Of a DNA stretch of 64,000 nucleotides, positions 50,951-60,252 are shown piece by piece. Below the pieces are notes generated by a model. That model did no database searches and had not been told where the DNA came from. It saw only the letters and a program-made list of their open reading frames with translations. Source of the stretch: Prinia subflava (taxonomy: Eukaryota > Chordata > Aves > Passeriformes > Cisticolidae); contig NC_086259.1 in assembly GCF_021018805.1 (NCBI RefSeq), forward strand, positions 372,001 through 436,000, in the 5' to 3' direction. The translations under genes and the position numbers were made by a program. Position 1 is the stretch's first letter. Every line of letters begins with the position of its first letter.

Positions 50951-51725
50951 TGCTAGGAAACTAACTACTGGGTACTTGTAGGTACTTAAGCAGAACAAGG
51001 GAGAGTAGTTGTAGCACCTGGCTAAACTTCTTTGGGTCTTTGGGAGTTTCTCTAGGTGGGGCGCAGAGGAGATAACTGGAGTTTTGAGGCAGGTAAAGAA
51101 CAAGGCTGGGGACAGTTTCTCTCTCTTGCTCTCGGCATCGGAGGGAGGGCAGCCAGGCTGTTGTTTGCTGTGGGAGGAGTTCACTGTCACCACCCCGTCC
51201 TGTCCTGGGAAGTCTACTGTCATCTGCTCATGTGCCCCGAAATTCTGAGCTCGCCTCCTCCTGCCCTGCTGGAGCCGGTCCGGCCCTGTCCCGCCGCTGT
51301 TCCTTTGGCGCTGCTTTGAGGCTTTCTGCTGCTCTGTGGCCCCGCACTGCCCTGCCCTGCTGGGACATCCCTGCTGTTCCAGCTACCACTGCAGAGCTTC
51401 TGATACATCTGATCCACCAGCCCGGGACTTTCTCCCTCTCCAGCCTGGTGCTCTCTGAATCCCAAGAGATCAAACTGCCCCGGGCTTTGTGAAACCAAAG
51501 CCCTCGAAGTTCCTGGTTCTGTTTATTATTAATGCTGTGATTGTTGTTGTTTGTTTGCTTTGTCATACATACCAGTAAAGAACTGTTATTCCTATCCCCA
51601 TACCTCTGCCTGAAAGCCCCCTTAATTTTCTAAATTACAATAATTTGGAGGGAGGGGATTTGAATTCTCCATTCCAAGGGAGGCCCTGCCCCTCCCTAGC
51701 AGACACCTGTCTCTCAAACAAAGAC
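50951..51725 (+). mobile_element. LTR-like sequence, ends not resolved
   Basis: The stretch has a GC-rich middle (51230-51480), then TTATTATTAATGC, the signal-like AGTAAAGAAC (51572-51581), CCTGAAAGCCCCCTTAATTTTC, TAATTTGGAGGGAGGGG and CAGACACCTGTCTCTCAAAC. From memory this 3' part resembles an LTR seen often in songbird genomes. I could not find matching flanking duplications, so the ends are approximate. Confidence 0.5.
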
Positions 51726-51959
51726 ACCCTAGAAACAGAGGATGAGCAAGGCTGCCTAAAAATTGGAACCTTACCCTTCTTGAGCCTCAGCTGCAGTCCA
51801 TGCACTACAGAAAGATAGCGGTGCTACCCTTTGGGTGAGATCTTTGAAAACTGTAACAATTGTAAATGTTGTATGAACAGGAGCCAGTGGAATACCTGAG
51901 CTAGAAGCCCTGAAATTACAAAAAAAGAAAAAAACATGAAAGAATATGACTGTTATAAA
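51726..51959. other. Short spacer
   Basis: Sequence between two LTRs; it ends with ATGAC, the left target-site duplication of the next element. Confidence 0.4.
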
Positions 51960-52456
51960 TGCCAATCAGATATTCAATTTGAAATAATAATTTGGTTTAT
52001 TAATAACAAATCAAATCACAGAATTTCGATAACCCACCAACAGCCGGAGATACTTGACAGAGTTTTCCCGGGAAATGCCAAGGGTGAACTGTGAGATACA
52101 GGGTCTGGCAGCCTGCTATCCCCCCAACCGTTCACAAATTTGCCCGATTCGAGGCTTGGTTTTTATACACTTTATTCTGCCCTCCGCAATACCGTTCCCG
52201 ACCAGCTATACAAATTCGGGAGTTTCCCCAGTCGAGCAGAAAAGAGTTCTTTTCTTAGTTCAAATGTTAATGTCCAATTTCTATGGATCCTTATGGTCGA
52301 TAAATGATTAAGATATAGATGATGTTCCTTGATGGTCTGTGAAGGTGACAGCCAAGGTGTGAGTTGCTGGTGCCAGCTTATCTCCGGAGGTCCCAGTGCT
52401 TGAGACAGCTGCAAGCTTTCCCGGAAAACTCCTTTGTTCTTTTCTGAATGGGGGCG

Positions 52457-52778
52457 TGACACAATCCTGTATCCCTCCAAGGGTCTCAGCTAGCTCAGCC
52501 CTTCTCAGGCCTAACAGGATTATATCAAGAAAGACAGGACAAGGATTCAAAAGAGGCTCTCTTACCCTTTTAGCTGCAAGTCCTTTATTCCAGGTTGATG
52601 TCCCGGGAGAGAGAGAGCTCCCGGGGGACAGGGGACCCTTTATCTTAGGGTCTCTGAGGGAGGGGCTAGCTGGCACACAGCCAATGGGGTCAGAAGGGGA
52701 AGGAAGGGTCAGACTACATGACAGGAGTTCCAGGGGTCCCTGAGGGAGAAGAAACCATTTCCCCAGGGGGATGTAACA
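52457..52778 (-). repeat. 3' LTR of the provirus
   Basis: 322 bp, on the minus strand TGTTACATCC ... GGATTGTGTCA. It contains an inverted CCAAT box (ATTGG, about 52681), a TATA-like GATAAAGG (about 52640) and the polyadenylation signal AATAAA (complement of 52584-52589). Base by base it reads the same as 60273-60594. The left flank is GGGGCG. Confidence 0.97.
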
Positions 52779-52793
52779 TCTCCTCCTTTTTTT
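52779..52793 (-). promoter_or_regulatory. Polypurine tract
   Basis: AAAAAAAGGAGGAGA on the minus strand, ending exactly at the first base of the 3' LTR. This is the usual place of the plus-strand primer of reverse transcription. Confidence 0.93.
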
Positions 52794-52830
52794 GTTTAAA
52801 AAGATACAGAGAGAAGTTCTCACATTCTGT

Positions 52831-54174
52831 TTAACACGGAGTGTGGGTTTCCCACCACTTATGGTTGGTAGGGAGACCGGACCGCTTTAGATTTGCCAAC
52901 TCTATATGGTTGACTTCTGAGGTAGAAGATATGAGGCCATTAATAGCCTTGAAAATCAAACAGCGTAGGATTCCGAATGCTATGGTTACAAGGAAAAGGA
53001 TAACAAAAAGTAACAAAATTGTTTTGACTACAGAAGTCCACCACCCAGTGAGTCCCCAGCCCTTGAACAGTTCCTTGATCCAATCTTCTGACTCTTGCTT
53101 CACTTGTCCGATCATGTTGTTCATGCTTCGGAGGGCAGCATGGATGTTTGGAGCCTTTGAGGACAAATTCATGCAACAGAGTCCTTCAAATTCCTGGCAT
53201 TCATGTCCATGCAATAGCAAGAGATAATCGATAGCAGCACGGTTCTGGATCGTGGCCTGTCTGGTAATCTCCTCGTCTTCTAGGAGGGAGCTGATGGCGA
53301 TAGATGTTAAATTAGCCTGCTTGACCACCCAGCACTCTAGGTGGCCCAATTCACCTAGAGCTTTGGCTGCTGCTACCCACGGAAGAAACAGGGATACAGC
53401 AACTCTTTTTGACTTTGCCCAATGAAAAATGTCTGAATTACAATTTGGGTCCAAAATGTCAGCACTCCTTTTTTGAATTTTGTCAGCCGATTTGTTTTTG
53501 TGTGTCCATTCACGAATTAAAGTTTGGTTGGGTGTCAACACGGACAATCGCCCTATGGTACATGGCCCTCCGAAAAGCCGGGATGGAATTCCTGCCCATG
53601 CCCGATCCCCACAAACCAAGAACAATCCTCTAGGGAGGCTTCTGGGTTTGGAGTGGGATGGGTTGTCTGATGCAATGTGGCTTATATTATGACACCACCT
53701 CTTTGCAGTAAATTCTCCCCGGAACTGCCTTATAAGGTGGTACTCGTCAGTGCTAGAGGGTTTTGGGATGACAGAGAAATGGATGCAGTATGTGGCAGGG
53801 GAGGAACCCAATAGTTCTAACTCCTGGGGTTCATGAGCTACCCTGGGCAAACCCTGCACCCATTCCGCTAAGGGGTTCATGGTGAACACACCTTGCTTTT
53901 GCTGATCTTGGTGTGGTTGTGGAGTGTGTGCCTCTGGAATTTCGTTGGACCCGTATTTGTCCAAGCCTGCTGGAAATTCTCCAGCCTGCAAAGGAATTCC
54001 TACCAGACAGGTAGACATAGGATTCTTAGCTGCTGCAGTGGACAAACATATGTTTTCTTGCTGAAGTGTCTGTGCCAGGGTTACCCAGACGTTCTGACGT
54101 GGCTGAGGGATGATCCATGCAGCTGCCAGACTGTTCAGCATTAGCAGGATGACAACTTGGATGGGGTTCATCAT
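52831..54174 (-). CDS. env: Env polyprotein (SU-TM), alpharetrovirus-type
   Basis: Envelope glycoprotein precursor. The frame is open from 54267, but the first Met after the likely splice acceptor is at 54174, which gives 447 residues and puts a hydrophobic signal peptide directly at the N-terminus. Numbering from 54267, a basic cleavage site KIQKR ends at residue 267. TM then has Cys at its residues 9 and 45 (276 and 312) around a hydrophobic internal fusion stretch, an alanine-rich heptad region, the CX6CC motif (357-365) and a membrane helix at about 402-426 with a short tail. A second basic site, KSKR, lies at 285-288. SU is short, about 235 residues, with NQT and NIS glycosylation sites. 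No stop or frame break. The cysteine layout is that of alpharetroviruses, unlike the betaretroviral pol upstream. Stop codon lies 38 bp from the polypurine tract. Confidence 0.93.
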   Translation of the reverse strand: MMNPIQVVILLMLNSLAAAWIIPQPRQNVWVTLAQTLQQENICLSTAAAKNPMSTCLVGIPLQAGEFPAGLDKYGSNEIPEAHTPQPHQDQQKQGVFTMNPLAEWVQGLPRVAHEPQELELLGSSPATYCIHFSVIPKPSSTDEYHLIRQFRGEFTAKRWCHNISHIASDNPSHSKPRSLPRGLFLVCGDRAWAGIPSRLFGGPCTIGRLSVLTPNQTLIREWTHKNKSADKIQKRSADILDPNCNSDIFHWAKSKRVAVSLFLPWVAAAKALGELGHLECWVVKQANLTSIAISSLLEDEEITRQATIQNRAAIDYLLLLHGHECQEFEGLCCMNLSSKAPNIHAALRSMNNMIGQVKQESEDWIKELFKGWGLTGWWTSVVKTILLLFVILFLVTIAFGILRCLIFKAINGLISSTSEVNHIELANLKRSGLPTNHKWWETHTPC

Positions 54175-54200
54175 AGGGTTGAGTGGGAGGTAGGTTTTCT

Positions 54201-54218
54201 CTGGAAGGGAAAAATAAA
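54201..54218 (-). promoter_or_regulatory. Likely splice acceptor for env mRNA
   Basis: On the minus strand TTTATTTTTCCCTTCCAG, a strong pyrimidine tract plus CAG, 26 nt before the env start codon chosen here and just after the pol stop. Confidence 0.75.
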
Positions 54219-54269
54219 CATTTTTAAAACATGTTAAAAGTTCCTGTTTCTGCCAGAAGGAATCCACCT

Positions 54270-56987
54270 CTAAGGAGGATCTTTCTCTTCCATCCGGCGG
54301 CGTCTTCTCTTCGAAGCATCAGTCACTTGCTTCTCGTCCCCTTCTGCTGGAGCTGGATTTTTGGGGACAAAAGGTTTCACCCACTTCTGGGGAATCCACC
54401 GAGGGCCTGAGGGAGTAGCCACACATGCATAGCCACGACCCCAGGTCACAAGCTCATAGGGACCTCTGGTTTCCCAAGTTTCAGGATCCCTAATCAAAAC
54501 CGGTGGACGCTGAGACAATTTAAACTGATCACCACTGTTAAAATGACGTACCACAGGTGGACTCATGTTTTCAAATGAACAGTTTAGAAAATTGATGGTG
54601 AACATGGCTTTGCAGAGCTTCTGCTGTGGTGTCATCCACGAAGCCGAGCAGTTCTGCCTAGCCAGAACCTGTTTGAGCGTTTGGTGTGCACGCTCGATCA
54701 CAGCTTGACCTGTGGGGGAGTGAGGGATGCCAGTTTTATGCTCCACTCCCCACTGCTGGATAAATTCTAGGAACTCCTTGGACACATACCCTGGGCCGTT
54801 ATCAGTTTTGATTGTTTTTGGAATTCCCAACACTGCAAAGGCTTGCACTAGGTGCTGCTTGGCATGTATGGATTTTTCTCCTGCGTGGGCAGAGGCATAC
54901 ACTGCACCTGAATATGTGTCAATGCTCACATGAACATATTTGAGGCGACCAAAACTAGGAATGTGTGTGATGTCTGTTTGCCATACCTCACAGCTGCCCA
55001 GGCCCCTGGGGTTCACCCCCATGCCCATCGATGGCATGACCTGGAGCTGGCAGTTCGGACAGGTACCTACAATGGCTCGAGCCTGGCTCCGTGTTAGCTG
55101 GAATTGTCGGATCAGGGCTGGCACATTTTGATGGTAATGTTGGTGACTCAGTTTTGCCTGCTGGAAGACATCAGGGAGATGTGCCTTTTCAACTGGTGCA
55201 GCAAGGGAGTCTGCCTGGCGATTCCCCTCTGCGATCTCACCTGGCAAATCAGTGTGTGACCTCACATGCATCACGTAAAACGGGTGCTGTCGATGAGAAA
55301 CCAAATAGATTAGCTTTGAAAGCAACCTGAAGAGATGTTCATTCTCTATTTCTTTGAGCACAGCCTGCTCCGCTCTGGACACTACTCCCGCCACATAGGC
55401 AGAGTCGGTTACCAAATTGATTGGTTCTGAGAACTTCTCAAAAGCTCTTACCACTGCGGCCAGTTCAGCCACTTGGGGGGATCCCTCCACAAACTCAACA
55501 TCAGCTTCCCAATGCTGAGTCCGTGGGTTCCTCCAAGTCACGACGGACTTGTTTGAAGTACCCGATGCGTCTGTGAAGACTGTGAGAGCTTTGAGTGGTC
55601 TCCGACTCCTTTTCTCATGAGGAATAAGGTGGAATTCCTCATTGAACAACTTGTGGGACGGGGCATGGACTGATATTTGTCCCCTGTAGCTGTCCAGAGA
55701 TAGTTGGAGACTGGCATTGCTCTGCAGCAAATGCTCAAACATCTCTTTGGTCAATCTCTCAGGAGAGTTCTTTCCCTCCTCTGAAAGTCTGACCGGGAGG
55801 TGAATGCATGCAAAGTCACAACCTGCCAATTCACACAATCTTACCCTGGCCTTCCGAATCAGCTGTGCTATCAGCTCCTGTGGCTCTGTGATGGTCTTGG
55901 ATCTTTGGTGGGAGAGGAAAACCCACTCTATTATCAACAGTGAATCTCTCTCTTCCTCGATCCACTGAAAGATCAAGCCATGCAGGTGTGGCAGTTTTCC
56001 TAGAACAATAAACTGGAAAGGCACCTTTGGCTCACACCGGTGAGCCTGTCTCTCTGACAAGGCTTTTTGTACCTTTTCGATTGCTGTCTTCGCCTCTGGG
56101 GTCAGCTCCCTGGGAGACGTCAGCTCCTTCTCCCCCTTCAATAAATTGAAGAGGGGTTCTAGATCTTGATTTGTGAGGCCTAGCCAGGGTCTTACCCAAT
56201 TCAAGGACCCACACAGGGAGTGGAGATCTGCTAGAGTTTTTGGATTGCAACCAATTTCTAAGCTCTGTGGAACAACAGTCCTTGCACTGATTTGCAAGCC
56301 CAGGTATTTCCAAGGTGGCATCCTTTGAACCTTGTCCTCCTGTAATTGAAATCCAGCAGAGGTTAAAACTTTAACCACTAGGTCAAGCGTGTGTTGGAGT
56401 ATAGAGTCATTGGGGCCACACACTAGCACATCATCCATGTAGTGAAGGATGATGGCTTCTTTCCTCTGTGCGCGTATTGGAGACAGTAATGAGGCTACAT
56501 ATTGTTGGCATATAAAAGGACTCGATTTGAGACCCTGGGGAAGGACCCTCCAGTGATAACGCTTCATTGGGGCCTGTCTATTGACAGTGGGAACTGAGAA
56601 GGCAAACCTAGGGGCATCTTCAGGGTGCAATGGAATTTGGAAAAAACAGTCCTTGATGTCTAAGACAGCCAATTTCCAATCTCGGGGGAGCATTGTTGGA
56701 GTGGGCATCCCTGGTTGGAGGGGTCCCATGTCTTCTACTATTTTGTTAATTTCTCTTAGATCATGGAGCAACCTCCACTTATCCTTTCCCGGTTTCTTTA
56801 TCACAAAGATCGGGAAATTCCAGGGGCTAGTTGTCTCCACAATATGTCCCTGAGCCAATTGCTCTTCCACGAGTTTTTCCAGCGCCTTGAGCTTTTCTTT
56901 ACTCAAAGGCCACTGTGCTACCCATCTGGGGGTGTTTTCCAACCACTTTAACTTCTGGGTAGGGCGCTCCACAGTGGCTACTTGCAA
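54270..56987 (-). CDS. pol: Pol: reverse transcriptase, RNase H, integrase
   Basis: 905 codons open after the pro-pol frameshift; there is no ATG start, the first codon read is the TTG after the slip site. Residues 1-290 hold the reverse transcriptase with LDIKD (D110) and YMDD (183-186). RNase H has D473, E508, D528 and D593. The integrase has the zinc motif H615, H619, C643, C646 and the catalytic D672, D729 and E765 with the classic spacing of 35 residues between the last two. A C-terminal SH3-like part (about 810-860) ends in a run of arginines. All catalytic residues that I can place are present. The product would be made as Gag-Pro-Pol after two frameshifts. Similarity in layout is to betaretroviruses/class II ERVs. 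Confidence 0.97.
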   Translation of the reverse strand: MQVATVERPTQKLKWLENTPRWVAQWPLSKEKLKALEKLVEEQLAQGHIVETTSPWNFPIFVIKKPGKDKWRLLHDLREINKIVEDMGPLQPGMPTPTMLPRDWKLAVLDIKDCFFQIPLHPEDAPRFAFSVPTVNRQAPMKRYHWRVLPQGLKSSPFICQQYVASLLSPIRAQRKEAIILHYMDDVLVCGPNDSILQHTLDLVVKVLTSAGFQLQEDKVQRMPPWKYLGLQISARTVVPQSLEIGCNPKTLADLHSLCGSLNWVRPWLGLTNQDLEPLFNLLKGEKELTSPRELTPEAKTAIEKVQKALSERQAHRCEPKVPFQFIVLGKLPHLHGLIFQWIEEERDSLLIIEWVFLSHQRSKTITEPQELIAQLIRKARVRLCELAGCDFACIHLPVRLSEEGKNSPERLTKEMFEHLLQSNASLQLSLDSYRGQISVHAPSHKLFNEEFHLIPHEKRSRRPLKALTVFTDASGTSNKSVVTWRNPRTQHWEADVEFVEGSPQVAELAAVVRAFEKFSEPINLVTDSAYVAGVVSRAEQAVLKEIENEHLFRLLSKLIYLVSHRQHPFYVMHVRSHTDLPGEIAEGNRQADSLAAPVEKAHLPDVFQQAKLSHQHYHQNVPALIRQFQLTRSQARAIVGTCPNCQLQVMPSMGMGVNPRGLGSCEVWQTDITHIPSFGRLKYVHVSIDTYSGAVYASAHAGEKSIHAKQHLVQAFAVLGIPKTIKTDNGPGYVSKEFLEFIQQWGVEHKTGIPHSPTGQAVIERAHQTLKQVLARQNCSASWMTPQQKLCKAMFTINFLNCSFENMSPPVVRHFNSGDQFKLSQRPPVLIRDPETWETRGPYELVTWGRGYACVATPSGPRWIPQKWVKPFVPKNPAPAEGDEKQVTDASKRRRRRMEEKDPP

Positions 56988-57847
56988 AAATCCTGGGGTG
57001 TTTTAGGAATGACCAATCGGACTCCCCACTGAGACATGGTGTCCCTCCCCCACAGTGGGGCGTTATAATCTGCTACGAAAGGACGGACATTCGCCACCTT
57101 TCCATCAGGTCCCTCAATTTGCACCACGTTTTTCGAAATTCTTGCCATTGAGATTCCTCCTATGCCCTGAAGTTTGCCTGCCACCGGTTCTAATTCCCAG
57201 TTTGAAGGCCACATGCTTTGTGGCAATACGGTGACCTGAGCTCCCGTGTCGAGTACTCCCGCCACTTGGAGGCGCTCTGATCCACAAGTAATGTTGCACA
57301 TCATAGAGGGTTTAGGTTCCCCCACCACCTCTGTCCAGTAGACCTCTGGTGATTTACCGTCTGCTGTGATCTCTGCTGGAACTGGAATGGCTTGGGCAAG
57401 AATTTGCCCCGCTATCAGATAAAAGGGTGGGTGCAAACAACGAGCCAACAACATGAGGCCTATTATTTTTCCCTTTATGGTCATGGGAGCTATCTCAATT
57501 TCCAAGGGTGTGTGTGCTGTGTCCCCAATAACAAAATACTCACTGTCCAATCCCACGTGGTAAACCGTCAGGTCCTGTGAGATGTTAGACAGGTCAACTG
57601 TTATAACCATCCACTCAGTAGATCTGAAATGGAAACCTTTGGTAGTTACAAGTCTAAAACGGCCAAGTGGCTGCCAAACCTTGTTAGTTGAGCATTTAAC
57701 ATTTACATTTTTCTGCACCCCCACACCCCGTGACCTGCCCTCCCCCCCCTTTTTCTTTAAGAGAGAAGCTTTTGCCAATGTGAGTCCCGCTACATTTATA
57801 TCTTTGCGCGTTGTAGTATCAACCGCGGGCACGCGCTGTGAATTCAG
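56978..57847 (-). CDS. pro: Pro: dUTPase-like domain and retropepsin
   Basis: Read after the gag-pro frameshift; no ATG is needed, and the frame is open for 289 codons. The first part (about residues 45-155, numbered from 57832) has the strand-rich text of a retroviral dUTPase-like domain, with VGLDSEY and AGQILAQAIPVP matching the third and last conserved dUTPase motifs only loosely, so enzyme activity is doubtful. The protease follows: active site LDTGA (194-198), flap GIGGIS (223-228) and the C-terminal WGRD motif (261-264). Cleaves the Gag and Gag-Pro-Pol precursors. A dUTPase domain in front of protease is a betaretrovirus trait. No break seen. Confidence 0.92.
   Translation of the reverse strand: MNSQRVPAVDTTTRKDINVAGLTLAKASLLKKKGGEGRSRGVGVQKNVNVKCSTNKVWQPLGRFRLVTTKGFHFRSTEWMVITVDLSNISQDLTVYHVGLDSEYFVIGDTAHTPLEIEIAPMTIKGKIIGLMLLARCLHPPFYLIAGQILAQAIPVPAEITADGKSPEVYWTEVVGEPKPSMMCNITCGSERLQVAGVLDTGAQVTVLPQSMWPSNWELEPVAGKLQGIGGISMARISKNVVQIEGPDGKVANVRPFVADYNAPLWGRDTMSQWGVRLVIPKTPQDFCK
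56987..56993 (-). promoter_or_regulatory. Pro-pol -1 frameshift site GGATTTT
   Basis: On the minus strand CA G GAT TTT TGC AAG TAG: the heptamer G GAT TTT is in the right phase, and the pro stop TAG follows three codons later. Pol is in the -1 frame from exactly this point. The related G GAT TTA heptamer is used at the same junction in mouse mammary tumour virus. Confidence 0.92.
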
Positions 57848-59644
57848 TTTTTTTGTTTGTTGGATTTCTTCTGCTTCTGGGTCTGAGGGCAGGATCTGGC
57901 GAAGTGTCCTGGTTTCTTGCAGCGGAGGCAGATGATGCGCTGCAGCTGGTCTGGTGGCATCTGCTGCCTGCTGGGGTGTGGTCCAGCAGGGGCTGTATGC
58001 TGTGGGTGTGTTGTTCCAGGGTGTCTTTCAGTTGTGCAGAACAATTCTGCCCGTCTGGAACAAGCTTCTATCATCTGGGACAGAGTAGGTGGTGGGTCCA
58101 AGGGTAAAGTGAGGATAATTCTACGACAGGTCTCATTAGCATTTCTTTGAGCCATCTCTTTGATCAGCTCTGCCTGCACCACGGGATCTGGTATTTGGTG
58201 TTCCACCTGTGTCCTCAGACGATCAACAAACTGTAAGAAATTCTCCGTAGGAAATTGTTTAACATTGACATAACTTCCTTTCCCTTCCCTTGATGGTAGC
58301 TGATAAAACATTTTCTCTGCAACATTGCTAATCCTAAGTAAAATTTGTTTGGATAATACTCGGGTTTGTTTTTCAGGGCAAGCCCATGCACCCTCACCAC
58401 ACAGATGTTCAAATGTAATATCATTATTCTCAGTGTCTTTAGCCATATTAGGGTTTTGCTGAATCTCCTGTAAAAGTGTTCTTAAAGCTCTTTTCCACAT
58501 ATTGTCCCACAGATCATACTCTGAGGGAGATAACAGACACCTGAATAAGTCCTTAATATCATTAGGGACCATTTCATTAGAATCAAATGTGGCTCTAAAC
58601 ATCCCTTTAAAGATGGGGGTGTCCCTGCCAAACTCACGTTGTACTTTACATAGTTCTTTCTTGTCTTGGTAGGAGAGTGGCTGGTATTGCCGAGAACCCT
58701 GCCTTTTGCCTACATATGCTACTGGAGCTACAGAGAAAATGGGTTCATCTGCATTTGCCAAGGGTCTGGAAGCTGCTGCCGGACCCCCCGTGTCTGGGGA
58801 TACCGGGGTTACAGTGTTATCAGTCCCTTGTGGGTGGGGAAGGAAAAGCGTGCTCTGTCCGTGCTGGCTGGGCAGCCCAGGCTGTCCCCCTCCCCCCGCC
58901 GTGTGGCAATCATACCCCCCGCTGTGGCCGTGCAGGGTGGGGGGGGGCGGCCCTCTCCCTGCTGCCGGGGAGGCAGGAGGAGGAGGAGGGGCCGGCCCCC
59001 CCTGAGCCGCCGCAGCAGCCGGGAAGGAGGCATGGGGAGGAGGGGTGGGGTGGGGCTGCCGGAGGCCAGCAGGGGTTGGCACAGGGGTATGGGATGGGGG
59101 CGGGGGCAGAGGGAGGGGGTTGGGAGGGGAAGGGGTCGTGGGGGGAGGGTCGGGGCACATGGGAGCCGCCATTGTTATCAGCCACGTGGAGGGGGTCCCT
59201 AAGGGACCCTGCCGCCTCGCAGAAGTCCCGGGCCGCCCCTGCCCCCCCGCCGTGATCCTGAGGAGAGAAACTGGCTTTGTTAAAAGGATCCCGGGACAAA
59301 GGTAAACCCGGGTATAAAGGTGGATCAGAGGGGGGATTACATGGGGTAAGTTTTTTCTCCTGGCTGGGTTTGTTTAACTCTAACAGATGGTTACGAGCTT
59401 GCAAAAATATTGGGATAAATACAGAAACGGCGTGATCATTATTTTGGACTTTATCTGTGATTACCGTACCCACGTAATCCCAAAATGAAACAGTATCTAT
59501 CTGCAGTAATTCAGCTTCAGTAAATTCATGTTCTAACCAGCGAACAAAACGTTTTTGCAGCCTTTTGGAAATTTTAACGTTAATTAAAAGGTCCTGGAGT
59601 TGTTTTAATATACTCTTTTGAGGAGCTGATAGCTGCATGCCCAT
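57844..59644 (-). CDS. gag: Gag polyprotein, split over two frames
   Basis: Structural precursor (matrix, linker, capsid, nucleocapsid). The start ATG at 59644 gives MGMQLS, a myristoylation-type N-terminus, followed by a matrix-like helical domain of about 100 residues. This frame runs to a stop at 58910 and includes a PSAP motif, a possible late domain. Capsid and nucleocapsid are in the neighbouring frame, open from well before 59172 to 57844: the major-homology-like stretch FPTENFLQFVDRL lies near 58240 and one CCHC knuckle (CLRCKKPGHFARSC) at 57889-57930. The two frames overlap for about 380 bp of proline-rich, homopolymer-rich sequence, including a run of nine G (plus strand) at 58939-58947, so the frame change cannot be placed exactly. 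It may be a true mutation or an assembly error. Only one zinc knuckle is present; most orthoretroviruses have two. Confidence 0.92.
57847..57853 (-). promoter_or_regulatory. Gag-pro -1 frameshift site AAAAAAC
   Basis: On the minus strand CA A AAA AAC TGA: the heptamer A AAA AAC is in phase and the gag stop TGA follows directly. Pro continues in the -1 frame. This is the best-known class of retroviral slip site, used at the gag-pro junction of betaretroviruses. A downstream pseudoknot was not verified. Confidence 0.95.
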
Positions 59645-60042
59645 GATTCGATATTATTGAAAGCTATTAGCTCAAAATCCAGCCTCCAGCTGCTAAAGTC
59701 AGCTGTATGTAACTCCTGTGTCTCCTATAACCAGAGAGAACAGGCGGGGAAAACTCCGGGGCTGCGGTCACGCGTCCGCGCCGTTTCTCCAGCCCCGGTG
59801 GCACCGGGGGGGTCCCCGCCGCCTTGCTTGGCCGATGGGATACGTGCCCGGGCCGGGGTTTCCCCAAAAAGCAGGGCTCCTTGTGCGGAGCCGCCCCACG
59901 GGTCCGCGGGCTGCGGCAATCAGAAACGAAAGAAAAAAAAAGAAAAAAAAATCGCCGCAGCAGGGTCCTAAAACCCACCCGCTGCTACTAGCAAAGGTAA
60001 AATTCCGCCCTCCCAGTTTGCGGTACCGATCAAACGGAGGAC

Positions 60043-60050
60043 TTTACCTG
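60043..60050 (-). promoter_or_regulatory. Likely major splice donor
   Basis: CAG|GTAAAGT on the minus strand, a near-consensus 5' splice site in the leader. With the acceptor before env it would give the subgenomic env mRNA. Confidence 0.7.
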
Positions 60051-60252
60051 GTCCGTGGTATCATATGCTGAGTCAGAAGCAACTGAAGGTCCTGTCTTTA
60101 GCTCACTCGTGACTGGGCAACCACAAGCTACGAGCTTATCCCTACCCACCTATAGCCACAAAATGTGGCCAAAGTGCCTAGGGTAGTTGAACTTCCCAAA
60201 GAGCTTTCAAGACTATGAAAGGTCTCCAGCTCCGCATGGGTTTCTAGAACTA

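Noticed and set aside
50951..51725. CCCTAG words at about 50737 and 51727 as a target-site duplication
   Set aside because: Using them would give the LTR-like sequence ends without the TG...CA termini, so the ends were left open.
52308..52823. 171-codon frame running from the 3' end of the provirus through the LTR
   Set aside because: It crosses the polypurine tract, the LTR and its outer flank, so it is a chance frame and not an LTR-encoded accessory gene; the same stretch in the 5' LTR has different ends.
56978..57832. Independent start codons for pro (57832) and pol (56987)
   Set aside because: These codons are GTG and TTG. The slip sites directly upstream and in phase explain both frames without internal initiation.
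58860..59930. CpG-island-like GC-rich stretch as a host promoter
   Set aside because: It falls in the proline-rich part of gag and in the proviral leader.
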